Origin: Basidiobolus meristosporus CBS 931.73
Taxonomy: Eukaryota; Basidiobolomycota; Basidiobolomycetes; Basidiobolales; Basidiobolaceae
DNA length: 64,000 nt
Direction: 5' to 3'
NCBI GenBank assembly: GCA_002104905.1
Contig: MCFE01000032.1
Coordinates: 62,001 to 126,000, forward strand
The notes under the pieces were generated by a model. The model did no database searches. It saw only the letters and a list, made by a program, of their open reading frames with translations, and had not been told where the DNA came from. Shown one piece after another: positions 24,174 through 33,850 of the stretch (its first letter is position 1; each line of letters opens with the position of its first letter). Made by a program: the position numbers and the translations under genes.

Positions 24174-25113
24174 TTACTCTTCAAAATGCTCCAGACACAT
24201 TTCTCTCAGCGGATGTCTTCTTGTATGAACATACTGTGCATTAACAAGTATCTTAACTATTTTACCTATTCTGCTGTTTTCTCCTATATATGACTTTCCT
24301 CTGTGTTTACCTGCCAATATGCTGAATCTCTTCAGATATCCAAATGTGTGCTCTACCTTCACTCTGAAATGATTAAATATCTCATTGTAGAGCTTCTGCT
24401 TCCTGCTAAGCACACCATTCCTTGGCTTCCTATAAGCTGTAATACATCCTAATCTCTGACAATTGTCTCCTATATAGGCTAAGTCTGCCATACATTTCTC
24501 CCCTCTACTGAATTCAGGATGATTCTCTACCAAGAGTGCTTTGTCATGCCTACTTCCAGCAAATGGCCCACTAAACCAGATGATGTTTCCCTTAATGTCA
24601 GACAGTGCTTGAAACTTCACACTGTGTGCCTTGTACCTGCCAGAATAAAAGTGCCTCTGCCCTCTAGAAGGTTGGTTAATCCTCACTGGGAAGGTATCCA
24701 AAATACTCCTTATATGGAACCTCTTGCTGAACACTCTGGGATATGGAAGTCTATTGGAGCTTCTGAACCAAGTATTCCAAGCTTGCTCTAAGTCAATCAT
24801 ACCCTCTGCAAGGTGGTTCTCCATTGCTGTCAGCTGGGAATGAAAGCTTCTAGGACTTTTGTTGCCATGGATGGTGGGATGAAACCTTGTAGGGCAATAG
24901 TTCTTGTAATAGCAGAGAAGCTTGACAAGGGATCTCCTTGAGTAGATTGGGGTTGATGGTCCACAGTACTTGGAATAGATCTCCTCTAGTGTCAAAAGGA
25001 AATCCAGTGGTAGTGATGGGATTGATGAGAAAAGACCATTCAGATGAGTAAGTAATATTAAAATTGGTGGATGATTGTATAAAGGCGGTTTGAATTGATT
25101 TGGCGCAATCCAC
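24174..25113 (-). pseudogene. Harbinger-type transposase of X4, frameshifted near its N-terminus
   Basis: The catalytic frame 24995-24174 is open with SRHDKALLVEN and RVKVEHTFGYLKRF. Near 24985-24990 the sequence has GTGTC where X1 and X3 have GTGTGTC. This 2-base loss shifts the N-terminal frame (25113-24990). The N-terminus also begins in a different context from the other copies. It is likely inactive unless a downstream start is used. Confidence 0.8.
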
Positions 25114-25415
25114 GTTATTTATCTGATTTTTAATACATTATGGTTAAATCTCCATCAATTACCATGTATCCCATCATTATGTCGCAAAAATCATCCGCAA
25201 ACAATGCCTTGGTACTTTTATTGATGCTTTAATCATAGGTCTGTAATCAAATAGGAAATCTGCGATTGATGTGATCTGATCCGTTTCAACGCAATCCAAG
25301 ATGCATCTTGCATAATATATGGAAAATTCAACAATCACGTTAGTTTTCATATATATTTCATATAAGACCAGGTTGATGGCAACATACTGCTGTATAAGTA
25401 TCCAAATCCATTGCT

Positions 25416-26639
25416 ATGGTCCCCATACCAAGCCTCAACTCATCTTTACTACAACCCAGACAAAACCCATCCCCCAGCTCACAAGCATGGTCCGGACCGG
25501 AAAAGTCAATGTTGGACCCGTTCAAGTTCTTGCCAAATGATTTTAGTATGGCCCAAGTGTCTATGATGAGCCTTCATACAGATATTTGGGCACTACTGAT
25601 TAATCTAGCAGAACTAGATACCTCAGAGAGTCAACAAAGATGGCAGAATTTGAGTAGAAAGCTGTGGCATGAGTTCTACATCAAGATGCCAGCCAATGTA
25701 TGTAAAAAGATATATAACAAGACAAGTATTGAAATCAAGAATGAGCTGAGAGTGAGGGGATTTGACAAAGAAGCCGCGCGGGAGCAATTTCATGCGCAAT
25801 TTGCACAGTACAGGCTGGACGCGTCTGTTCATGCCTCAACTTTGGGAACCAAAGAGATTTTGAATGAGTTTTTGCCTCTAATGACTAATGTACTACGTGA
25901 TATATTAGTAGAGCTAAGTGGCTTCCAAGAGCAATATACACAGGACTCATCCAGGCAACAGCTCCAAAGTATCAGACAGAGGGTAAGTGAATACCTTGAG
26001 GAATCAGATGGTGAGCTTCAGGAGGAAGAATACAGACCGCAAGCAACATCATCCAGATTGCACCAGCATGCCTTCCTGGATTCCCTGCCATCTCTTGCAA
26101 CCACAGAGTGCCGGCGCACGTCAGTCCAGAGTACGCCAACAACCTTTACCAGAATGCCCAGCATCAAGTCAACGCACATTGGGTCAATGCGTGCACTTCA
26201 GAGCAAAACTATGAGAACTTGCCAAACTGCTCATTTAGACACAAGTCCATTGGAGCAGACCAAGTTGCGTCAACTTGCAGCATCACATCAAACTCAGCCA
26301 AGGGCCATCTCAACACGTCAAGGCATGCCTGCACGTGCCGTTTTGCCTGACCATCAGCAAGTTACTTCTGGTGAACCGACTGATGATGACCAACATGAAG
26401 TGCCTCAACCACCGGAGCCCTTGGCAAGCAAAAGAACGCGTCAGCACATGGCACTACAGGCTGGTTCAGTTGGTTCAGTTGGAGCAATTCAGCGCGGCCA
26501 AGCTGTAGCATCACACTCATCAACTAGGAGGCAAAATACTGACTACAAATACACAAGTAGCCAAGATGATAGTCAGCCAGGAAGTAGCATAGGTATGCAA
26601 AGTGAGTCACTACCAAATGCTTCAGTAGTAATCCTGTGA
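25416..26639 (+). CDS. Second X protein, longest uninterrupted copy (X4)
   Basis: This 407-residue open frame reads straight through the codon (CAA at 26289-26291) that is TGA in X1, X2 and X3. Layout: a Ser/Gln-rich N-terminus, a conserved helical domain at about 30-130, an acidic stretch (EESDGELQEEEY), a long Arg/Thr/Gln-rich tail and a TDDDQHEVPQPPEPLASKRTR segment. A single-base loss near 26632 removes the basic RKKPRRR tail seen in X1. No family recognised. A DNA-binding partner of the transposase is the natural guess for a Harbinger second gene, but nothing in the residues proves it. Confidence 0.65.
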   Translation: MVPIPSLNSSLLQPRQNPSPSSQAWSGPEKSMLDPFKFLPNDFSMAQVSMMSLHTDIWALLINLAELDTSESQQRWQNLSRKLWHEFYIKMPANVCKKIYNKTSIEIKNELRVRGFDKEAAREQFHAQFAQYRLDASVHASTLGTKEILNEFLPLMTNVLRDILVELSGFQEQYTQDSSRQQLQSIRQRVSEYLEESDGELQEEEYRPQATSSRLHQHAFLDSLPSLATTECRRTSVQSTPTTFTRMPSIKSTHIGSMRALQSKTMRTCQTAHLDTSPLEQTKLRQLAASHQTQPRAISTRQGMPARAVLPDHQQVTSGEPTDDDQHEVPQPPEPLASKRTRQHMALQAGSVGSVGAIQRGQAVASHSSTRRQNTDYKYTSSQDDSQPGSSIGMQSESLPNASVVIL

Positions 26640-27271
26640 GAAAAAACCCAGGAGAAGATAATGCAATCACTTTGAATCGCTCAAATTTGTAATGATCCTG
26701 ACAACCCATTATTTTTGCAATCCAAATCAAGCCATTGCAAATCAGTGATCATCAAATTTTTGATATAAGTAATATCAAGGTCGTCTCACATTTGAGACAG
26801 AACCCCTATAAATAAACACCCTGCATATATATACATCATCTGTAATACCAGTGCAGCTATTGGATCTGTTTTGCACCTACACAATTGCTCACGTGATGGC
26901 TATGATACCTTGTCCAATCACTAGGATCAGGGATTTACTTGCTCAATGAGCAAAATGGGATATTTGATGGCAAATCAGGTAGCTTTTTTAGTAGTCAATG
27001 AGCCAATTGGGGGCTGCCAGCTTCAGGATACTTTTGGACCAATTAACCACTGAGATACCGTCCAATTGGAGTAAGGGTAACCAAAATGGTAAGTATTAGT
27101 GTAGTTTATAGTGTGATACACATTTATTTCCATTTACATTAAAGAAACATATCCAAATACTGGATTTTACCTGCCATAATAGCGGTATCCAATTGTGCAT
27201 GTGATGCAAACATTACAAGTTGGCACGATCATCCATGCCAACCTCATTGTGTCAGATTGTGCCATAGTGTG

Positions 27272-27968
27272 TGTTGTGCATCAACATTTAAAACTTAGCC
27301 AATTTTACTCCGTTTGAAAATCTAGTACCCTAACTGATTTTCCCTAACCCAAACATAACAAATCCCAGTTACAGTTTATTTTATCCCACCTCAGAATCTA
27401 TTTTTAGCGATCACACCTGATCTATTTTCAAATGGTCATTACGTTATCAACCTATCTGCCAAGCCTTCCCAGGTGATTAGTCATCTGAGATCTATCCAAC
27501 CATGGTGCAGTTGCCAAGACATCAGTTGATTGATGATGTAATTTTCATTTATATTATGCACCTATGAACACCCAAATTGATTTCAATCAATCCAGTCCCT
27601 TGGCGCTTACTAATTCAACTTGATCAGAAAAGTATAAATAAAGTTTACTGAACCTTTTGGTTTAGTGTGTGTCTCAACAAAATTAAGATTCTGTCTCAGC
27701 AAAAATAAGAATCCAACAATTCCGTTCCAGTTTCTATCCAAGCCTAGTATATCTAGCACTCCAAAGAACACCAAGCCTAGCCTACCTAGCAAACAAATAT
27801 CATTGCCTTTATAGCCAACCCAGCTATATCCAAGACCAATATTAGATCAGAATCTTTCTGCTAATATTTCCGCCACTCTCTGACAATTCTAAGATTCTGC
27901 ACTTAATTGTCCCTTTGGTTCAGTTAAACCATTCAAGAGCTTTATTACACTTTCTCTTGGATACAACA
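27272..27968 (+). repeat. 5' LTR of the Gypsy element
   Basis: 697 bp, from TGTTGTGCATCAACATT to GGATACAACA. It contains GTATAAATAAAG at about 27633, a TATA-like box overlapping a possible polyadenylation signal. It is followed at 27969 by a T-run and GTTGAATTCCG. I could not match the start of the internal region to a specific tRNA primer-binding site. Confidence 0.9.
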
Positions 27969-28008
27969 TTTTTTTTGTTGAATTCCGTTACATTCAGCCA
28001 ATTAGAAG

Positions 28009-29409
28009 ATGTCCTCAGCAGCAAGCAATCCAAACCTTTCCATGTTGGAAGAAGCCAGAAGAAATCAGGAAGAACTTACTGAACAGCTTGAAAACATCAT
28101 GCTTGAAAGAAATACCATGATGCTTGAGCACTCAAAGCTTGCCAAAACAAGATCTGATAATCACCGTAGAGATGAACTCCTTGAAGTTATATCCGGTTAC
28201 CAAGATGAAATTGGAATAATTAAGGAAGCACTGGAGAATATTGCCATAGTAATTGACAGCATTGAAAATCCACCAAGCCTTGCTCTGCATCAGCCACCAA
28301 GAAGTCATGCCTTTGAATCCTCCAGATCTACATCTCCTTCTAGACCTGCCCCGGTGGTTGTCCCAAGATCCTTGCCTGTTTATGCTGAAGGCACCAATGC
28401 TATCAAGAATCCAACTGAGTTTCTTTACAAGCTTAGTCACGTCTTAGCTGCACACCAGCTAGACCCTGACACCAACTGGGCTAGACTTCTGCCTCTCTGT
28501 CTCACAATGCAAGATGCTGACTGGGTTGAAGTGAACATTCCTTCCAATAGTACGTGGAAAATTGCCCAAAACCTCTTTTGCAGCCATTTTGAAGATCCTC
28601 TCAAGAAAGCACATTTGAACTGCGACTTATGGAAAACTAAAATGCAAAAAGGTGAATCTGTGCAACACTTCTGTGATAGATTCCAAAGACAAATGAGATT
28701 AGCTGGAGTTAGTGATGATAATCCATCGCTTACTGCTCATTTTCTTTCAAACTTTTCACACCAGCTACAGAGCAATATTGCTATTGTCAAAGCATGCAAC
28801 CCTGCACGTACCTATGACCAGATCTCAGAGATATGTACACTGGCAATCACCTTGACTGCAGCTGTTAGCCAGACTTCAGGCAGCTCAACCCAATATCCCA
28901 CAATAGCCGGAAAAGAGACCAGTCATATGACCAAGAAGCAGTCAACTGCTACTAAGCACTGTGAGCTTCATGGAAAATGCTATCATTCTACCAGTGAATG
29001 CAAAGGCATCACCAAGCAGTCAAACAAGTCAGGAAACACCGCAGAAAAGCAGCAAAACACCAAAACTGATAATCCATATGCAGATGACAAGTGCTTTAAA
29101 TGTGGAAATAGGGGACATAGATCACCTGCCTGTCCTGAGAAGAACTCCACACCATCAGCCAAAATTACCCAGATCCTTGATGATCATTCAGCCAATGATA
29201 CAAAGGGGTATGAAGAAGCATATGAAGAACTTACAGTTCAAGATTATCACAACCTCTTTGAGTTTCCGGCTAAAATTGCAACTGTTCAAGAAAAGAAGCA
29301 ACCAATCACACAGCTCAAAGCCATAGAAGTGCCACTCACCCTCAATGGCCAATCATACGTAGCACTACTGGATACTGGATCATCCAACTCTATTGTATCC
29401 CCAATGTAG
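28009..29409 (+). CDS. Gypsy Gag and start of protease
   Basis: A 466-residue frame with an N-terminal coiled-coil-like region, a retrotransposon Gag domain (about 120-270, with the WARLLPLCLTMQDADWVEV and FQRQMRLAGV stretches) and one zinc knuckle CFKCGNRGHRSPAC (CX2CX4HX4C). At its end is the aspartic protease active site LLDTGSSNS. The frame closes with TAG at 29407-29409, shortly after the DTGSS motif and still inside the protease fold. The next frame picks up one base back. No standard slippery heptamer fits, so this looks like a one-base loss rather than a programmed shift. Confidence 0.85.
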   Translation: MSSAASNPNLSMLEEARRNQEELTEQLENIMLERNTMMLEHSKLAKTRSDNHRRDELLEVISGYQDEIGIIKEALENIAIVIDSIENPPSLALHQPPRSHAFESSRSTSPSRPAPVVVPRSLPVYAEGTNAIKNPTEFLYKLSHVLAAHQLDPDTNWARLLPLCLTMQDADWVEVNIPSNSTWKIAQNLFCSHFEDPLKKAHLNCDLWKTKMQKGESVQHFCDRFQRQMRLAGVSDDNPSLTAHFLSNFSHQLQSNIAIVKACNPARTYDQISEICTLAITLTAAVSQTSGSSTQYPTIAGKETSHMTKKQSTATKHCELHGKCYHSTSECKGITKQSNKSGNTAEKQQNTKTDNPYADDKCFKCGNRGHRSPACPEKNSTPSAKITQILDDHSANDTKGYEEAYEELTVQDYHNLFEFPAKIATVQEKKQPITQLKAIEVPLTLNGQSYVALLDTGSSNSIVSPM

Positions 29410-29423
29410 TCAGAGAACTCAAT

Positions 29424-31052
29424 TTGGAGATAGAAAAACGACCAGGAAAAATCATTCTTGCAGCTAAGGATCTCTCAGCCCCAAGAATTGGCATTACCAA
29501 CCCAATCAACATACATTGTGGCTCAGTAACCATAATCCATCAGATGGAAGTGATTGACATACCAGATGGACCTCAGGTAGTCATTGGTCTGGACACCTTC
29601 ACCAAACTTGGCTTTCACATAGGCGGACTACCGGTTTCCTATCCAGGAATCACTAAATCTCAGCCGCTCATAATGGATCAAATCCCAGAGATTATCTCAT
29701 CCCAACCGGAAGAAGAAGAGTTAACCCCAACTTTTCAAGAATATTCTCAATCAGTCAAATTGGATATTCAGCCGGCCATAGAGAGAAATCAGGCCATTCC
29801 AAGGAACAGCTTCTGCACCATCCTAGAATCCATTGTTACACTAGAGACGCCACCTGGTGAGTCAACATGGAGGAGGCAATACCCAATTCCGCATTCATGT
29901 CAACACTTAGTTGATGAGATAGTCCAAAAATGGGCTGACAATGGAATTATCACTCAAGCCCCTGTCAACACAACATTCAACAGCCCTTTGACGCTTGCAC
30001 CAAAGAAAGATGCTGATGGAAACCTAACCCTGAAGAGACCCTGTTTGGACCCCAGACCTCTGAACAAGCTTCTCCAAGATGACAAGTTTCCAATTCCAAG
30101 AATCCAAGATATCTTTTCCGCACTATCAGGAGCAAAAGTATTCTCCAAGTTGGACTTGAAGGATGCATATCACCGATTCCAGATCCATCCTGATCATCAG
30201 CATAAGACTGCCTTTACTTGGAATAATATGCAATGGATGTTTCAGGGAGCTCCCTTTGGCCTAAAGACACTTACCAGCAAGTTCCAGAGAGTCATGACTA
30301 TAATACTCAAGAATGCACCATACGCATTGGTATTTGTTGATGATGTCATTATATTTTCCACTAACCGTGATTATCATGCAACCCATGTCACTGATGTAAT
30401 CAACAGACTGACAACTGCTGGACTGATTCTCAATGCTGAAAAGTGCAGTTTTGCCCGCCTCAAAATCAATCTACTTGGATTTATAGTCACACCAGCTGGC
30501 CACCAATTAGATCCTTTCAAACTGGTCAATATCCCAGAATGGCCAAAACCCACTAGCGCCAAGAAACTTCAACATTATCTTGGAGTATTCAACTATTTCA
30601 GGGAACACATACCACTCATATCCTCATTGAGTGCCCCTTTAGATGCATTACGCCATAGCCCTGATCTCACCTCAGCCTGGAACAAGACTCATGACCAAGC
30701 CTTTGAGTCACTCTGCCAACTGCTTCCACAAGCACCCACCTTATCCTACCCAGACTTTACTAAGCCCTTTGTTGTTGCTACAGATGCATCTAATGTTGGG
30801 TTAGGGGCAGTCCTCTATCAAGATGAAGACCAAAATCCGCCTCACTGGATCTCTTTCCAAGCCAGGTCCCTACAACCTGCTGAGAGAAACTACTCTGCTA
30901 CCAAGAAGGAGCTACTTGCCATATTCTTTGCCTTGAAGAAGTTTCATCAGTATCTATGGGGTAATCCTTTTACCTTGTACACTGACCACCGAGCCCTTGT
31001 CTATATCCACACTCAGAAGACTCTGACTCCAATGCTTACCAACTGGACTTGA
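29424..31052 (+). CDS. Gypsy reverse transcriptase and RNase H
   Basis: A 542-residue frame covering the rest of the protease, the RT (KLDLKDAYHRFQIHP, QGAPFGLKT, and the catalytic box ALVFVDDVIIFS, here FVDD in place of the usual YXDD) and a retroviral-type RNase H (FVVATDASNVGLGAVL, KKELLAIFFAL, LYTDHRALVYI). The frame ends at TGA 31050-31052 through a one-base gain just after LTNW. The downstream sequence in another frame continues the expected C-terminus (LLDYEYTVIHRPG). Confidence 0.9.
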   Translation: MEIEKRPGKIILAAKDLSAPRIGITNPINIHCGSVTIIHQMEVIDIPDGPQVVIGLDTFTKLGFHIGGLPVSYPGITKSQPLIMDQIPEIISSQPEEEELTPTFQEYSQSVKLDIQPAIERNQAIPRNSFCTILESIVTLETPPGESTWRRQYPIPHSCQHLVDEIVQKWADNGIITQAPVNTTFNSPLTLAPKKDADGNLTLKRPCLDPRPLNKLLQDDKFPIPRIQDIFSALSGAKVFSKLDLKDAYHRFQIHPDHQHKTAFTWNNMQWMFQGAPFGLKTLTSKFQRVMTIILKNAPYALVFVDDVIIFSTNRDYHATHVTDVINRLTTAGLILNAEKCSFARLKINLLGFIVTPAGHQLDPFKLVNIPEWPKPTSAKKLQHYLGVFNYFREHIPLISSLSAPLDALRHSPDLTSAWNKTHDQAFESLCQLLPQAPTLSYPDFTKPFVVATDASNVGLGAVLYQDEDQNPPHWISFQARSLQPAERNYSATKKELLAIFFALKKFHQYLWGNPFTLYTDHRALVYIHTQKTLTPMLTNWT

Positions 31053-31261
31053 TACTCTACTTGATTATGAATATACAGTTATTCATCGCCCAGGAATTCT
31101 GAACATCCTTCCTGACCACCTGTCAAGACTTTTTCCAACTTCACCTTGGGAGGGACATGTGATTACTGATGTAATCAGTAAACTCTCTACAACTTCCAAA
31201 AGTAATTCCTCAACTGGATTCAGCAACTTGGAAAATCCCACCTGAAGAACAAAGGAAAACA

Positions 31262-32494
31262 TTGATACAGAGGAGTCATTTACTTGGCCACTTTGGAGCT
31301 GACACACTTATGAGGAAGCTACACTCTGATGGATATCACTGGCCAAATATCAAAGTTGACTGCTTAGAATTTGTCAAGTCGTGCAGAGAATGTCAACTTT
31401 ACAATATCAGCCGCCATGGATTTCACCCTTTGAGCCCCATCCATGCAAGCCTTCCTATGGATCATATTGCAATTGATCTAGCTGGACCTTTCACCACTAG
31501 TGATGATGGTAATCACTACCTCTTTGTAATTGTGGATGTCTGCACACGTTTTGTCTTCCTCAAAGCTATCCCAGACAAGTATGCTGCCACTATTGCACAA
31601 GAACTATTCAAGCTCTTCTGCCTTTTTGGATTCCCTAAGGTCATTCAATCGGATAATGGAACAGAATTTGTGAATCACGTGATCAAAGCCCTTTGCCAGA
31701 ATAGCGCCATTGATCACCGTCTGATCACTCCATATCATCCCAAAGCTAATGGACTGGCTGAAAGACATGTTCAGACCTCAGTGAACATCATCAGGAAATC
31801 TATCAAAGGTATCAAGAAGAATTGGGACAAGTACATTCCAACTGTACAATATGCTATCAACACCAAAATTGCCGCTCTACATGGATCAACACCATTTTCC
31901 TTGATGTTTGGAAGAAGATACAACCACTTTGGAGACTACCAGAATACAGAGTTAGCAAGTTTGAATACAGATAAGCTAAAGAACCGGCTTGAGTACCTTA
32001 CCAACATTGTCTACCCTGCTATCAGTGCCAGAAGTAAGGCCTCTCAGCAAAAGATGACTTCAACGTACGCCTCAAGACACAGGAACAGCAGCTTCCCAGA
32101 TGGGTCATATGTCATGACACTAGATCCAATCCGGCAATCTAAGCTTGACCCCAAGTATGAAGGACCATTCAAGGTTGTCAGACGCACTACTGGAGGATCT
32201 TATGTACTTCAGGATAACACTGGAGCACTGCTACCCAAAAACTTTCCACCTTCTTCACTCAAACTTATTTCTCAAGACCCAGTAACTTCGGAATCCTATG
32301 AAGTTGAAGCTATTGTGGACCATGATGGAGAAGAACCAAATTGCCTTTATTTAGTCAAGTGGAAAGGCTATGATGCCAAACACAACACCTGGGAACCTTA
32401 CACCAACTTTGATGATGTTGCCATTATTGATCAGTATTGGAGCCGCAGAGGAACCCAGAAGGTATCAAAAAACTCCTCTTCCGGAAGGAAGTGA
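31262..32494 (+). CDS. Gypsy integrase with C-terminal chromodomain
   Basis: A 410-residue frame. The N-terminal zinc-binding part has HLLGHFGADTLMRKLH followed by CRECQLYN. The catalytic core has Asp in IAIDLAGPF, Asp in QSDNGTEF and Glu in NGLAERHVQ. The C-terminus is a chromodomain (EAIVDHDGEEPNCLYLVKWK, then TWEPYTNF) that would direct integration to particular chromatin. The frame connects upstream to VIPQLD-type sequence after another shift near 31185. The stop codon TGA ends at 32494, immediately before the 3' LTR. Confidence 0.9.
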   Translation: MIQRSHLLGHFGADTLMRKLHSDGYHWPNIKVDCLEFVKSCRECQLYNISRHGFHPLSPIHASLPMDHIAIDLAGPFTTSDDGNHYLFVIVDVCTRFVFLKAIPDKYAATIAQELFKLFCLFGFPKVIQSDNGTEFVNHVIKALCQNSAIDHRLITPYHPKANGLAERHVQTSVNIIRKSIKGIKKNWDKYIPTVQYAINTKIAALHGSTPFSLMFGRRYNHFGDYQNTELASLNTDKLKNRLEYLTNIVYPAISARSKASQQKMTSTYASRHRNSSFPDGSYVMTLDPIRQSKLDPKYEGPFKVVRRTTGGSYVLQDNTGALLPKNFPPSSLKLISQDPVTSESYEVEAIVDHDGEEPNCLYLVKWKGYDAKHNTWEPYTNFDDVAIIDQYWSRRGTQKVSKNSSSGRK

Positions 32495-33191
32495 TGTTGT
32501 GCATCAACATTTAAAACTTAGCCAATTTTACTCCGTTTGAAAATCTAGTACCCTAACTGATTTTCCCTAACCCAAACATAACAAATCCCAGTTACAGTTT
32601 ATTTTATCCCACCTCAGAATCTATTTTTAGCTATCACACCTGATCTATTTTCAAATGGTCATTACGTTATCAACCTATCTGCCAAGCCTTCCCAGGTGAT
32701 TAGTCATCTGAGATCTATCCAACCACTGTGCAGTTGCCAAGACATCAGTTGATTGATGATGTAATTTTCATTTATCTTATGCACCTATGAACACCCAAAT
32801 TGATTTCAATCAATCCAGTCCCTTGGCGCTTACTAATTCAACTTGATCAGAAAAGTATAAATAAAGTTTACTGAACCTTTTGGTTTAGTGTGTGTCTCAA
32901 CGAAATTAAGATTCTGTCTCAGCAAAAATAAGAATCCAACAATTCCGTTCTAGTTTCTATCCAAGCCTAGTATATCTAGCACTCCAAAGAACACCAAGCC
33001 TAGCCTGCCTAGCAAACAAATATCATTGCCTTTATAGCCAACCCAGCTATATCCAAGACCAATATTAGATCAGAATCTTTCTGCTAATATTTCCGCCACT
33101 CTCTGACAATTCTAAGATTCTGCACTTAATTGTCCCTTTGGTTCAGTTAAACCATTCAAGAGTTTTATTACACTTTCTCTTGGATACAACA
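32495..33191 (+). repeat. 3' LTR of the Gypsy element
   Basis: 697 bp, almost identical to the 5' LTR; differences include the CCATGG/CCACTG pair near 32725. It ends GGATACAACA at 33191 and is followed by ACAACTCACC, LINE-associated sequence. The next five bases do not match the five before the 5' LTR. Confidence 0.9.
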
Positions 33192-33850
33192 ACAACTCAC
33201 CTCAGATGTACTCAGATTCTCACTTCTAGCCTGCTTCAGGAAACCTCTCTCAGACCTAGCTAACTAGGAAATATAGTACTACTCAGCTTCTCAACTCTCA
33301 GACTGCTTACCAGGAAGATATCTCTCAGACCTAGCTTTCTAGGAATTACTTCAGATTACATGGCTTCTTTGGATACTTGTCATAAGTAAACTAAAGATTT
33401 CACCACTTGGTGACTTTCCTCCCCCCTAACCACTCTAAAGCTCTAGAAGAAGATTCCTTTCAGCCCTGATACTCCTCCTACTGCCAACTGGCTGTTTGCT
33501 ATTTCAGAATGCAGATATCTCCCAATATCAGAACAAAGAAACTACCTCAAGGACCTAGGTATTCACATGCCTAAGATTATTAACATTCAGTACATTGCCA
33601 GGATCTCTTGGAAGTTATTCTTGACAAGATATTGTTGAAGATTTACAGAACAAGTCAAAATATGCTGATTGGAGCTCTCAGACATATATTCAGAATGCAG
33701 TCTGACATTCCTACTACTTTGTGACCATCTCTCTGAAGACTCACTCAGAAAGATGTTACCATGCTTCTGACTGCTCCTTACTTCAATCAACTTAAGCAAT
33801 TCTGACAGTGATCTGAAGCCTCTGACACACTTCCTCTAGCACAGTTTGAT

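Larger units (their letters stand above)
23991..27271 (+). mobile_element. PIF/Harbinger-like transposon X4, right end removed at the Gypsy boundary
   Basis: The left end AGACTTGTTCCGTTG follows ATT (23988-23990) in Copia DNA. Genes: transposase 25113-24174 (minus, frameshifted) and second protein 25416-26639 (plus, the most complete copy). The right arm matches X1 up to the X1 position near 5605 and stops abruptly at 27271, where the Gypsy LTR starts. The last 140 bp or so and the right terminal repeat are absent, and they do not reappear beyond the Gypsy element. Confidence 0.85.
27272..33191 (+). mobile_element. Ty3/Gypsy chromodomain LTR retrotransposon (5.9 kb)
   Basis: Two 697-bp LTRs (27272-27968 and 32495-33191) begin TGTTGTGC and end TACAACA. 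I count about eight differences between them, so the insertion is young. Internal order is Gag with CCHC knuckle, protease, RT, RNase H, integrase and chromodomain, the chromovirus layout. A purine-rich tract (CGGAAGGAAGTGA, 32482-32494) precedes the 3' LTR. The flanks GTGTG (left) and ACAAC (right) differ, so there is no target duplication; the left neighbour is X4 and the right is LINE DNA. At least three single-base shifts break gag-pol. Confidence 0.9.

Noticed and set aside
29395-29412. Programmed -1 frameshift between Gypsy gag and pol
   Set aside because: The shift falls inside the protease just after DTGSS, and TCCCCAATG is not an in-frame slippery heptamer. A mutation or sequencing indel fits better.
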